In this document: positions 1-6,616 of the stretch, in pieces | Numbering within the stretch: position 1 is the stretch's first letter | How the letters are laid out: each line of letters opens with the position of its first letter | Assembly (NCBI GenBank): GCA_046049215.1 | Contig: JBJOER010000096.1 | Location: forward strand, 1 to 30,148 | Direction of reading: 5' to 3' | From: JAJTFW01 sp046049215 | Lineage (GTDB): Bacteria > Bacteroidota > Bacteroidia > AKYH767-A > OLB10 | Length of the DNA stretch: 30,148 nt | Translations under genes and position numbers: made by a program | Notes under the pieces: generated by a model | The model's database searches: none | Told to the model about the DNA's origin: nothing | What the model saw: the letters and a program-made list of their open reading frames with translations, nothing else

Positions 1-62
1 ATTCAGGCGGCAAGGTGTTGAACCGGATCGTTTTTGTGAATGGTGTCGAAAAGACCGAATAG
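1..62 (+). CDS. 3' end of an unidentified protein (partial)
   Basis: An open frame runs in from the left edge and encodes about 19 residues ending in VNGVEKTE before a TAG at 60-62. It converges with the NifU-like gene, whose stop lies only 5 bases away, which fits the tightly packed gene ends elsewhere in the window. The piece is too short to name a family, and it could be a chance open frame. Confidence 0.4.
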   Translation, partial: SGGKVLNRIVFVNGVEKTE

Positions 63-67
63 AAAAA

Positions 68-316
68 TCAATCGTTCACCGCTTCTACGCCCTTCAGTTC
101 GGGTATCGCCTTAAGCAGCGATTGTTCGATACCCGCTTTGAGAGTCATCGTACTCATCGAGCACGAGCTGCAGGCTCCCTCCAGTCTGACACGTACCACC
201 ATGTCCTCGGTCACCTCCACGAAAGACACGTTTCCACTGTCGGTTTCAAGATAGGGCCGAAGTTGTGAAAGAATCTCTTCAATCCTGTCGGCTAAGTTGC
301 GTTCGGTGGAAGTCAT
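68..316 (-). CDS. NifU C-terminal-domain (Nfu-type) iron-sulfur scaffold protein
   Basis: An 82-residue protein that is essentially one NifU C-terminal domain. Nfu proteins of this type carry a labile 4Fe-4S cluster, usually bridged between two subunits, and pass it to target apoproteins in the cytoplasm. The diagnostic CxxC is visible as C49-S-S-C52 in the context GACSSC, after the usual N-terminal helix (EEILSQLRPYLETDSGNV). The length matches stand-alone Nfu domains. The start is an ATG 9 bases downstream of the mrp stop codon, so the two are almost certainly co-transcribed. This pairing makes sense because Mrp proteins are iron-sulfur carrier ATPases. Family assignment is firm; the specific client proteins cannot be told from sequence. 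Confidence 0.93.
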   Translation of the reverse strand: MTSTERNLADRIEEILSQLRPYLETDSGNVSFVEVTEDMVVRVRLEGACSSCSMSTMTLKAGIEQSLLKAIPELKGVEAVND

Positions 317-325
317 GATGCAAAA

Positions 326-1417
326 TCAAGAGGCTAGGGCTTCCTCTTGCCTGGAAGCATTTCGGATCGCCACCTGTTGGGCCACGTTACCTGCTACTGC
401 GAGGAAGGAAAGAGAGGCCGGGTGCTCGTGGTCGAGGACGATGGGTTGGCCCGCATCGGCGCAGGCACAGATGCCTTGCACCAATGGAATTTCTCCAAGG
501 AAGGGAATGTTTAATTCAGTAGCGAGCCTGCGGCAACCGCCCTCACCGAAAATGTAGTACTTGTTTTCGGGCAATTCCATGGGCGTGAAATAGGCCATGT
601 TCTCGATCAATCCAAGTACCGGAACTTTGATGCTGTCCATCCTGAACATGGCGATTCCTTTGCGAGCATCCGCCAAAGCCACCTGCTGAGGTGTGGAAAC
701 TATAACAGCTCCGGTCAGAGGCACGGAGGAGGTAAGGGTGAGGTGAATATCACTCGTACCGGGAGGAAGGTCGACAAAAAGGTAGTCCAGTTCGCCCCAT
801 TCGGCATCCTTGAACAATTGTTGAAGCGCTTTGGAAGCCATGGGGCCCCTCCAGACAATGGCCTGATCTGGGTCAACGAGAAAGCCGATGGACAAAACTT
901 TGACACCGTATTTTTCAATCGGCACCATCAATTGACGGCCGTCACGTTCGCTCACTGCCAACTGTTCATTTTCGACTCCGAACATGATGGGCTGGGAGGG
1001 TCCGAAGATGTCCGCGTCTATCAATCCTACTTTGGCTCCGGTCTGGGCCATGGCTACAGCCAGATTGGCCGCAACGGTGGATTTCCCTACGCCGCCTTTT
1101 CCGGATGCTACTGCTATGATGTTTTTAACACCGGCAAGTGCCTGGTCGGTCTGGGGGCGCGCTGTTGTGACGCGGGCGGTCATGTTCACTTCCACTTCGG
1201 CCTCGGAATCTACCATGTGGATAATGGCATTGCGGCAGGCATTCGCGATCAGTTCCTTGAGCGGGCAGGCCGGCGTGGTCAATACGACCGTGAAAGACAC
1301 TTTCTTTCCGTCGATTTGAACGTCCTGGATCATGTTGAGGGTGACCAGGTCCTTTTTCAGATCCGGTTCCTCTACATGGCTCAACGCCTCAATTACCTGT
1401 TCACGCGTGATCATCAT
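326..1417 (-). CDS. mrp: Mrp/ApbC-family P-loop ATPase, iron-sulfur cluster carrier
   Basis: A 363-residue cytoplasmic ATPase of the Mrp/Nbp35 family, which bind and transfer iron-sulfur clusters. Residues about 1-85 form a MIP18 (DUF59) domain with a conserved cysteine at C51 (TPACPLK). The deviant Walker A motif GKGGVGKST is at 106-114, and the Walker B-like strand DYLFVDLPPG at 211-220. The family's usual C-terminal CPxC cluster-binding pair is missing: the segment after IENMAYF reads TPMELPENKYYIFG. There are instead a lone C295 and a C317-A-C319 motif. The ATG at 1417 overlaps the stop of the upstream DUF6580 gene (ATGA), implying translational coupling, and nfu follows 9 bases downstream. 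The gene symbol follows the family name. Confidence 0.95.
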   Translation of the reverse strand: MMITREQVIEALSHVEEPDLKKDLVTLNMIQDVQIDGKKVSFTVVLTTPACPLKELIANACRNAIIHMVDSEAEVEVNMTARVTTARPQTDQALAGVKNIIAVASGKGGVGKSTVAANLAVAMAQTGAKVGLIDADIFGPSQPIMFGVENEQLAVSERDGRQLMVPIEKYGVKVLSIGFLVDPDQAIVWRGPMASKALQQLFKDAEWGELDYLFVDLPPGTSDIHLTLTSSVPLTGAVIVSTPQQVALADARKGIAMFRMDSIKVPVLGLIENMAYFTPMELPENKYYIFGEGGCRRLATELNIPFLGEIPLVQGICACADAGQPIVLDHEHPASLSFLAVAGNVAQQVAIRNASRQEEALAS

Positions 1418-1953
1418 TGGATCTTTTTACCTGCGTATGCCGGGGCGAATCGTTGAACGAGGGCGAATCCTCCGAAGAAAACCAGGTTGTAAAACAAATC
1501 TCCCATCACGGTTCCCTTGAAAAAGGGGATGCCGGCTACATAACACGTGCCCAGGCCCGAAAGGGTGTATCCATAGGTGCCGTGTGTCCAGCAACCGAAG
1601 TTGGTCACAAAAAAGAACAGCATCGAACCGGTCAGCGATGCGACCATGATGGTCTGGCGCTGTTCCCGGCCGCGCAGGAAGAATCCCAGGCAGGTGATCA
1701 GCAGCATGCTGCCGTATACCCAGGGCATTTCGCTGTGAAAACCGGTGCCGCTCACGATCTCGAGCACGATGTCGCTGACGAACATGGCGATGATGGGTAC
1801 GAAGAAGGCCAGCTTCTTGTCGCGCAGGTAGGTCCCTCCGAAGAGGGCCATGGCCGCCAACGGGGTGAAGTTGTGCGGATGGGGGATCAGCCTGGATAGG
1901 GCGCCCAGGAGGATGAACAAGGAGACGGTCTTGAACACTTGATCGTTTTTCAT
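1414..1953 (-). CDS. DUF6580-family integral membrane protein
   Basis: A 179-residue hydrophobic protein with about five predicted membrane segments. The N-terminal signature PHPHNFTPLAAMALFGG, followed by a run ending in FVSDIVLE, is what I associate with DUF6580, small membrane proteins that resemble ECF-transporter substrate-binding subunits. The function is not established, and no transported substrate can be inferred. I start it at the ATG at 1953; an in-frame TTG at 1965 is less likely. A TATATTCG element at 1987-1980 could be its -7 promoter box. Its stop overlaps the mrp start by 4 bases, so it belongs to the mrp-nfu transcription unit, although any functional link to iron-sulfur assembly is inference. 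Confidence 0.82.
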   Translation of the reverse strand: MKNDQVFKTVSLFILLGALSRLIPHPHNFTPLAAMALFGGTYLRDKKLAFFVPIIAMFVSDIVLEIVSGTGFHSEMPWVYGSMLLITCLGFFLRGREQRQTIMVASLTGSMLFFFVTNFGCWTHGTYGYTLSGLGTCYVAGIPFFKGTVMGDLFYNLVFFGGFALVQRFAPAYAGKKIQ

Positions 1954-1979
1954 GCTTTTCTGCAAGTCGGTTTAACGGA

Positions 1980-1987
1980 CGAATATA
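1980..1987 (-). promoter_or_regulatory. possible -7 box (TATATTCG) for the DUF6580-mrp-nfu unit
   Basis: The minus strand reads TATATTCG, one base away from the Bacteroidota -7 consensus TAnnTTTG. It lies in the only sizeable gap (61 bases) between aroE and the DUF6580 start and would give a leader of about 22 bases. No matching TTG/TTTG -33 element is seen, so read-through from aroE remains possible. Confidence 0.3.
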
Positions 1988-2014
1988 GGACTAACACGCG
2001 ATTCTTCCTTTTGT

Positions 2015-2779
2015 TCAGCGAACGGATGAATCATCTGTTTTCAACGCGGCCTGCCAGAGCTTCCAGCTTTCCTCCGCCTGTCTGACCAGCATGCCCATGC
2101 CGTTCATCACTTGTGCACCGCGCCTTGCGCCTTCACGCATGAACTGTGTTTCAGCAGGATTGTACACCAGGTCGTAGAGCAAATGGAATTTCTCTATGCC
2201 GGAGTAGGGGATGGCAGGAGACGATTCCACGTCCGGAAATGTACCCAGGGGTGTGGCGTTCACAATGACAGATGCGTTTCGGATATCCTTCTGCGTGAGT
2301 TGGTCGTAGTGGATGGCATTTCCTTTTTCCCGGCTTCGGCTCGCGAGGTCGAAATCGATGAAAAGCTCGTCCAGAACGTGGGCGACAGCCAGGGCCGCTC
2401 CTCCTGTACCCAATACCAAGGCGCGGGTGTGGTAGGGCTTCAACAATGGCCGCAAAGTCTCTCTGAAACCGATAACGTCTGTGTTGTAGCCGGTGAGTTT
2501 TCCGGCATCGTCGATGACAACGGTATTCACTGCCCCGACCGCTTTCGCAACAGGGTCAAGATCGTTCAGAAACGGCAGGATGGCCTGCTTGTAGGGAACG
2601 GTGATGTTGAACCCGCGAATACCCAGTTCCCGAACGGTTTCGGGCAGGCTCGCAATGTTATCCGTTTCGATGTTGATGTAACTGAATCCATCCATCCCTT
2701 CCCTTTCGAATTTGGATCCGAACCAGGCTTTGGAGAAGGAGTGTCCCAGTTTTTTTCCGACCAGTGCGAAAGTGGTCAT
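2015..2779 (-). CDS. aroE: shikimate dehydrogenase
   Basis: A 254-residue cytoplasmic enzyme that reduces 3-dehydroshikimate to shikimate with NADPH, the fourth step of chorismate and aromatic amino-acid synthesis. Shikimate-binding serines lie in GHSFSKAWF (S14, S16), the catalytic lysine is K64 in NITVPYK, and the catalytic aspartate is D101 in GYNTD. The nucleotide-binding loop is GTGGAA (124-129). NATPLG, YDLVYNPAET and the C-terminal NGMGMLVRQAE motif are also present. Length is typical, slightly short of the E. coli enzyme. Its ATG at 2779 overlaps the dedA stop by 4 bases, making it the last gene of the coupled run that starts with the TPR protein. Confidence 0.96.
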   Translation of the reverse strand: MTTFALVGKKLGHSFSKAWFGSKFEREGMDGFSYINIETDNIASLPETVRELGIRGFNITVPYKQAILPFLNDLDPVAKAVGAVNTVVIDDAGKLTGYNTDVIGFRETLRPLLKPYHTRALVLGTGGAALAVAHVLDELFIDFDLASRSREKGNAIHYDQLTQKDIRNASVIVNATPLGTFPDVESSPAIPYSGIEKFHLLYDLVYNPAETQFMREGARRGAQVMNGMGMLVRQAEESWKLWQAALKTDDSSVR

Positions 2780-3429
2780 GGCTTCGCTTTGAAACGTTCA
2801 CGAAGCACCGCGATGAGCATGGGAAGCACCGACAGGAAAATGATGAGAAGTACGACGGCCTCGAAATGCTCCTTCACCCAGGGGATCTGTCCGAAAAAGT
2901 AACCCGATACCGACATGCTGACTATCCATAGGATTCCGCCGGCGATGTCGTAGGGTAAGAACTTGCTGCGGTAGCTCATTTCACCCAGGCCCGCCACAAA
3001 AGGTGTGAAAGTGCGCACGATGGGTACGAATCGGGCCATGATGATGGCCTTGGATCCATGCTTTTCGAAGAAGGCGTGGGTCTGGTCCAGGTGCGCTTGT
3101 TTCACCAGCCTTTTTCCAGCGATGGTGATGCGGGTGGCTTTTAAACCCAGGTGCTTTCCGATGAAGTAATTGGTGTTGTCGCCTAAAATGGCAGCAACAC
3201 TGAGTAGCACCATCAGGAAGCCAAGGTCAAGGCCGGTGTCGGGGTTGGCACACAAAGCACCGGCTGCAAACAGCAGCGAATCTCCGGGGAGGAATGGCAT
3301 GATGACCAGCCCGGTTTCAACAAAGATGATGAGGAAAAGGATCGCGTAGATCGCCGTTCCATAGTCTTGCACCATCACCGCCAAATGGTCGTTGATGTGC
3401 AGAATGAAGTCGAGGAATTCGTGTAACAT
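2776..3429 (-). CDS. DedA/SNARE-associated family inner-membrane protein
   Basis: A 217-residue membrane protein of the DedA (VTT domain) family. Members with known roles move undecaprenyl phosphate or other lipids across the inner membrane and support membrane homeostasis. Family marks are ETGLVIMPFLPGDSLLF (38-54, with E38 and D50), GDNTNYFIGKHLG (83-95), and the re-entrant segment ARFVPIVRTFTPFVAG (132-147) with its arginines and prolines. A hydrophobic C-terminal helix ends in a basic tail (RFKAKP). The start at 3429 lies 3 bases after the rhodanese stop, and the stop overlaps the aroE start. Family membership is clear; which lipid it handles is not. Confidence 0.92.
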   Translation of the reverse strand: MLHEFLDFILHINDHLAVMVQDYGTAIYAILFLIIFVETGLVIMPFLPGDSLLFAAGALCANPDTGLDLGFLMVLLSVAAILGDNTNYFIGKHLGLKATRITIAGKRLVKQAHLDQTHAFFEKHGSKAIIMARFVPIVRTFTPFVAGLGEMSYRSKFLPYDIAGGILWIVSMSVSGYFFGQIPWVKEHFEAVVLLIIFLSVLPMLIAVLRERFKAKP

Positions 3430-3432
3430 GGC

Positions 3433-3756
3433 TCAGCTCACCTGCAAACTCGGGTCGATTTCCCGGGCCCAGGCCAGTATGCCCCCTTTCAGGTTGTAGA
3501 GGTTGGTGAGGGAAAACCGCTTTTCCAGCTCGGCGATTGCCGCGGCACTTCGGGCACCGCTTCTGCAATGGATGATGACGGGGATGTCGTTGCGGATCTG
3601 CGGCGCGGCGGTGACTATCGTACCAAGGGGAATCAACTCCCCCCCCAGGTTGGCTGCTTCGTATTCGTGGGGTTCGCGTACATCGATCAGCTGAAACTCG
3701 ATAGCGTTGTCTTTCCAGTCTTTCAGTTCAGCTACGGACTTTTCCTTGATGCTCAT
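3433..3756 (-). CDS. single-domain rhodanese-like sulfurtransferase
   Basis: A 107-residue protein consisting of one rhodanese domain. The N-terminal part has QLIDVREPHEYE (22-33), and the active-site loop reads HCRSGARS with the sulfur-accepting cysteine at C64. There is no signal peptide, so it should be cytoplasmic. Such proteins move sulfane sulfur as a cysteine persulfide, but substrates are rarely known. Its ATG at 3756 overlaps the stop of the phosphosulfolactate-synthase-family gene by 4 bases, so both may be made in fixed ratio. A link between the two through sulfur chemistry is attractive but is inference. Confidence 0.93.
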   Translation of the reverse strand: MSIKEKSVAELKDWKDNAIEFQLIDVREPHEYEAANLGGELIPLGTIVTAAPQIRNDIPVIIHCRSGARSAAAIAELEKRFSLTNLYNLKGGILAWAREIDPSLQVS

Positions 3757-4586
3757 TTGGCAATCGCTTTGTCTTTGGTGGTGCGTTGGGGTTCGACGGT
3801 CTGACGGTTTTGCTGCATCACTTTGTCCAGATGCAGAAAGAAGGTGTCGCTGCGAAGTCCGATGCGAAGTGTTTCCAGGGCGATGACCTCGTTGGGGGCG
3901 ATGTTGCCGAGGTTGACATCCGCTCCGAAAAGCTTGATGAAGTAGGCCTGCTGTGATTTCTGGGGAGCTTCCCAGATGATTTTCTCAGCCGGAACCTTGG
4001 AAACGATTTTGTTGATCAGCACGACATGGGCTTTTCCATTTGGCCTGTAAATGCCGACCGTTCCGCTTTCCCTTGCTTCTGCAATTACTTTCCAGGCTCC
4101 GGCCTGCAGTTCGGCCTGCATCATGTCGATCCATTTTGTAGGGCGGATCAAAATGCCCTCCTCCTTGCTGCCTACTTCGCTGATGACGGTTACCCGCTTG
4201 CTCAGTCGTTGGATATAGTGGCATTTCTCCTGGTGGGGCATGGTGATGGATCCGTCGGAGATTTCGGCGTATTCCATCTTGTAGCGGTCCAGCAACCGGA
4301 GGTAGTCGTCGAATTGTCCCCTGACGATGAACGCTTCAAGCAAGGTGCCTCCGAAGTAAACGGGGATGTTGGCTTCACGGAAAAAAGCCAGCTTACGCTC
4401 CAGGTTTGGCGTAACGAGCGAGCTGCCGAAACCCAGTTTGACGATGTCGATGTATGGACCGGAAGCGTCGACCATGTTTTCGCATTCGCGAACCGAAAGG
4501 CCTTTGTCCATGACCATGGTGAGTCCTGCCTTGCGGGGCTTTTCCTGCCTGTGGGGCAGATGGCTGAGTTCAAAGTTGGGTTTCAT
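3753..4586 (-). CDS. phosphosulfolactate synthase family protein (ComA-like)
   Basis: A 277-residue protein matching the PF02679 family, TIM-barrel enzymes. In methanogens ComA adds sulfite to phosphoenolpyruvate to give phosphosulfolactate, the first step of coenzyme M synthesis. The start of the barrel is recognisable (KPRKAGLTMVMDKGLSV, 17-33), followed by YIDIVKLGFGSSLV, YFGGTLLEAF, EISDGSI, ISEVGSKEEG and IWEAPQKSQQ segments. The reaction has not been shown here; Bacteroidota do not make coenzyme M, so a role in sulfolactate or sulfonolipid metabolism, or a changed reaction, are the open options. It overlaps the TPR gene upstream and the rhodanese gene downstream by 4 bases each. Confidence 0.85.
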   Translation of the reverse strand: MKPNFELSHLPHRQEKPRKAGLTMVMDKGLSVRECENMVDASGPYIDIVKLGFGSSLVTPNLERKLAFFREANIPVYFGGTLLEAFIVRGQFDDYLRLLDRYKMEYAEISDGSITMPHQEKCHYIQRLSKRVTVISEVGSKEEGILIRPTKWIDMMQAELQAGAWKVIAEARESGTVGIYRPNGKAHVVLINKIVSKVPAEKIIWEAPQKSQQAYFIKLFGADVNLGNIAPNEVIALETLRIGLRSDTFFLHLDKVMQQNRQTVEPQRTTKDKAIAK

Positions 4587-6007
4587 GGTTTTCCGTTTTC
4601 GTGAATGATTTCGAGAATACGCTGGTCCGACTCGAGGGCAGGTTGCAACTCGAAGAGGATGCGGCTGCCTTTGGGGTAGAGGTTCACCGTATCCGCCAGG
4701 TGCTTATAGGCCTCCTGGATGAATCCGGCCAGATAAAGGTAGCATACCTGTCTGTATTTCATCCCCTCGTGGTCGTGGTGATAAAGCAGGCCGGCATGGA
4801 TGACTTCGCTGGCTTCATAAGCGCGGTTGTGTTCGGCAAGAAGGTCGGCGTAGGCCATCCAGCCTTCATCGTTCTCGGGGTCGTAGTCGATCACTTTCTT
4901 GTAGCATTCTTCCGCGGCTTCGACGTTGTGAAGGCGGTACTCGCAGTCGCCGAGGGCCAGCCAGTATTCCCCGTTCTGGTCGTCGAGTTCGAGGGCCTTG
5001 CGGATGTAATGTACGGCCTCGTACCAGCGGTCTTCCTCGTCGAAAGTGACACCGATGCCGAACCAGGCCTGCGACATCTCGGGCATGAGCTTGGCGGCCT
5101 TGGTGTAGTACTGCCTGGCTTGGTCGAATTCCCGCAGGTTCTCGTGACATTCCCCAATGCTGTAGTAGGTGAAGGCATCGGGCGAACAGTACTCGAAAGC
5201 AGTCTTGTATCGTTCGATGGCGTCTTTGAACCGGTCCAGTTGGGCCAGGGCCTGAGCCATGTCAAGGTGTGCAGGGGCGAAGTCCTCCTTGATCAGCAGG
5301 GCGTAGTCGTAGGCGCGTATAGCCTCTTCGTATTGTGCGTCTTTGGTGAAAAGGTCGCCCAGGTTGTACCACAGCATGTGGTTGTAGGGCTGCTCGTCGA
5401 TCAGTCGGTTGAAAAAGGCGATGCCTTCGTCCAGGCGTTTGCTCATTTCGAGGCTTACCAGCATCTCTTCCATGGCTACCTCGTTCGAGGGATTCGAGAG
5501 GAGGCAAAGCTTGTAATAATCCACCGCCTTGGAGTAGTCGGCCATGTTCTGGTAAGTGATGGCCAGGCTCAGGTAGATATCGTCTTTCTGCTCGTCGGCC
5601 AGCTCAAGTGCTTTCCGGTAGCTGGCGATGGCGCGCGGAAACTGCTCCAGGTTGTTGTAGATATTCCCACGGATCAGGTGAACCTCCAGGTCGAAGGGGT
5701 TCAGGTGCTCTACTTTTTCAAGCAGATCCAAAGCCTCCTGTTCGCGCCCCATGAGTCCGTAAAGATGGGCTTCCTTGAGCTTGAAGTGAATCGATTCAGG
5801 ATGTAGGCTGTAAGCGTAACGGGTGACCTCAAATGCCTTTTCGTACTCCAGGTGGTCGATAAAATGGTCGATGATCCTCAACAAAGCGTCTACGTCAAAA
5901 AAGTAGCGCTCGCGCCTTTCGCGCATTTCTTCATATTTCTCGATGGACTTCTGGATCAGCTCCTGGCTATCCTCCGGACCATCCATATCATGTTCGTCCT
6001 CTTGCAT
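4583..6007 (-). CDS. multi-TPR protein heading the comA-like/aroE operon
   Basis: A 474-residue protein made almost wholly of tetratricopeptide repeats, after an acidic N terminus (QEDEHDMDGPEDS) and a short helical segment. Repeats can be followed from about residue 40 to 440, with canonical positions as in YNLGDLFTKDAQYEEAIRAY and ALGDCEYRLHNVEAAEECY. No signal peptide or membrane segment is seen, so it is probably a cytoplasmic scaffold or adaptor; partners are unknown. I start it at the ATG at 6007. An in-frame GTG (6013) and an internal ATG (5986) are alternatives. A TACCTTTG box at 6032-6025 fits a leader of about 13 bases. Its end overlaps the next gene by 4 bases. Confidence 0.9.
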   Translation of the reverse strand: MQEDEHDMDGPEDSQELIQKSIEKYEEMRERRERYFFDVDALLRIIDHFIDHLEYEKAFEVTRYAYSLHPESIHFKLKEAHLYGLMGREQEALDLLEKVEHLNPFDLEVHLIRGNIYNNLEQFPRAIASYRKALELADEQKDDIYLSLAITYQNMADYSKAVDYYKLCLLSNPSNEVAMEEMLVSLEMSKRLDEGIAFFNRLIDEQPYNHMLWYNLGDLFTKDAQYEEAIRAYDYALLIKEDFAPAHLDMAQALAQLDRFKDAIERYKTAFEYCSPDAFTYYSIGECHENLREFDQARQYYTKAAKLMPEMSQAWFGIGVTFDEEDRWYEAVHYIRKALELDDQNGEYWLALGDCEYRLHNVEAAEECYKKVIDYDPENDEGWMAYADLLAEHNRAYEASEVIHAGLLYHHDHEGMKYRQVCYLYLAGFIQEAYKHLADTVNLYPKGSRILFELQPALESDQRILEIIHENGKP

Positions 6008-6024
6008 GCACACGTTCTACTCTA

Positions 6025-6032
6025 CAAAGGTA
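6025..6032 (-). promoter_or_regulatory. -7 promoter box (TACCTTTG) of the TPR operon
   Basis: The minus strand reads TACCTTTG, an exact match to the Bacteroidota -7 consensus TAnnTTTG. By the usual spacing transcription would start near 6021, 13 bases before the ATG at 6007. No TTG-type -33 element is visible at the normal distance; an inverted repeat (6039-6055) occupies part of that place. Confidence 0.55.
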
Positions 6033-6038
6033 GGGTTT

Positions 6039-6055
6039 TTCCGGGGCTCCCGGAA
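6039..6055. repeat. inverted repeat just upstream of the TPR-operon -7 box
   Basis: TTCCGG (6039-6044) and CCGGAA (6050-6055) form a 6-base perfect inverted repeat with a 5-base spacer. It sits about 7 bases upstream of the -7 box, where a repressor or activator could bind. It has no following T-run on the minus strand and is too short for a convincing terminator. Confidence 0.35.
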
Positions 6056-6356
6056 CGCTTTTGGAATGAGGGGAATACCTCTTGCCGTCATCCGCACTCA
6101 CCACTTTGATTTTCAATAGACATATTGATTGGTTTGGTGTCCACTTTTGATTACTTTTTCTGAGTGTAAGTGTTTATGCATGAGTGTTTGGTGCTGCGAA
6201 GAAACAGATCGGATTTTTAATGAGAAGACGTAGCATATTAACAAGATCTGCCATGCCTTATCGATCGTCTAACGGACGGTTTGCACAAAAAGTATGGATC
6301 GATGAAGGTCGAAAGCCGTGTTCTTGCCGTGTAGTTAAGCTTGAATTTTACCGTTG

Positions 6357-6434
6357 ATTTATTTAAATTAATTAATTTAATTAATTATTATAAATACTTT
6401 ATAAACAACATATTATATAAATTTAATTTATATT
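6357..6434. other. 78-bp AT island (only three G/C bases)
   Basis: From 6357 to 6434 only three positions (C at 6397, 6406 and 6409) are not A or T, while flanking DNA is near half G+C. It contains interrupted TTAATTAA/TTTAAATT palindromic words and TATAAA-like words. It could be an upstream promoter element, a nucleoid-protein site or an unwinding element. The sequence alone does not decide among these. Confidence 0.6.
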
Positions 6435-6567
6435 CCGGTGCATGCCGTCAGGCTGAAGACATTGGCCGTTTAGGGTATTGGAATGAGTCGTTTTGAGGAA
6501 GGAATAAACTTCAAGGGGCCTGTATAAAAACAACGGTTCGGATAGGTATTGGTCCTGTGTTTCTCAC

Positions 6568-6575
6568 GAATTTTG
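6568..6575 (+). promoter_or_regulatory. weak -7 box candidate (GAATTTTG) for uvrA
   Basis: GAATTTTG differs from TAnnTTTG at the first base. A TTG at 6549-6551 lies 16 bases upstream, close to the expected -33 position. Transcription from about 6579 would give a 38-base leader to the ATG at 6617 and would exclude the upstream in-frame GTG at 6557. Confidence 0.3.
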
Positions 6576-6616
6576 TGGTCCCGGTTCTGCCGGCTTCCCT
6601 CTCCCTGTCGAAAAGT

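Larger units (their letters stand above)
6008..6616. other. 609-bp divergent intergenic region with an AT-rich core
   Basis: No convincing gene is present between the TPR gene and uvrA. The region carries the TPR-operon promoter at its left end, a TTTGATT/TTGATT-rich stretch around 6104-6152, the AT island at 6357-6434, and a weak uvrA promoter candidate at 6568. I see no tRNA, no conserved RNA motif and no protein-coding signal in the rest. Confidence 0.7.

Noticed and set aside
743..1456. 237-codon open frame on the plus strand
   Set aside because: It is the antisense of mrp, including its Walker A region.
4601..5806. 401-codon open frame on the plus strand
   Set aside because: It lies wholly inside the TPR gene on the other strand. 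Its low-complexity valine-rich protein is the mirror of TPR codons, and it has no promoter or family match.
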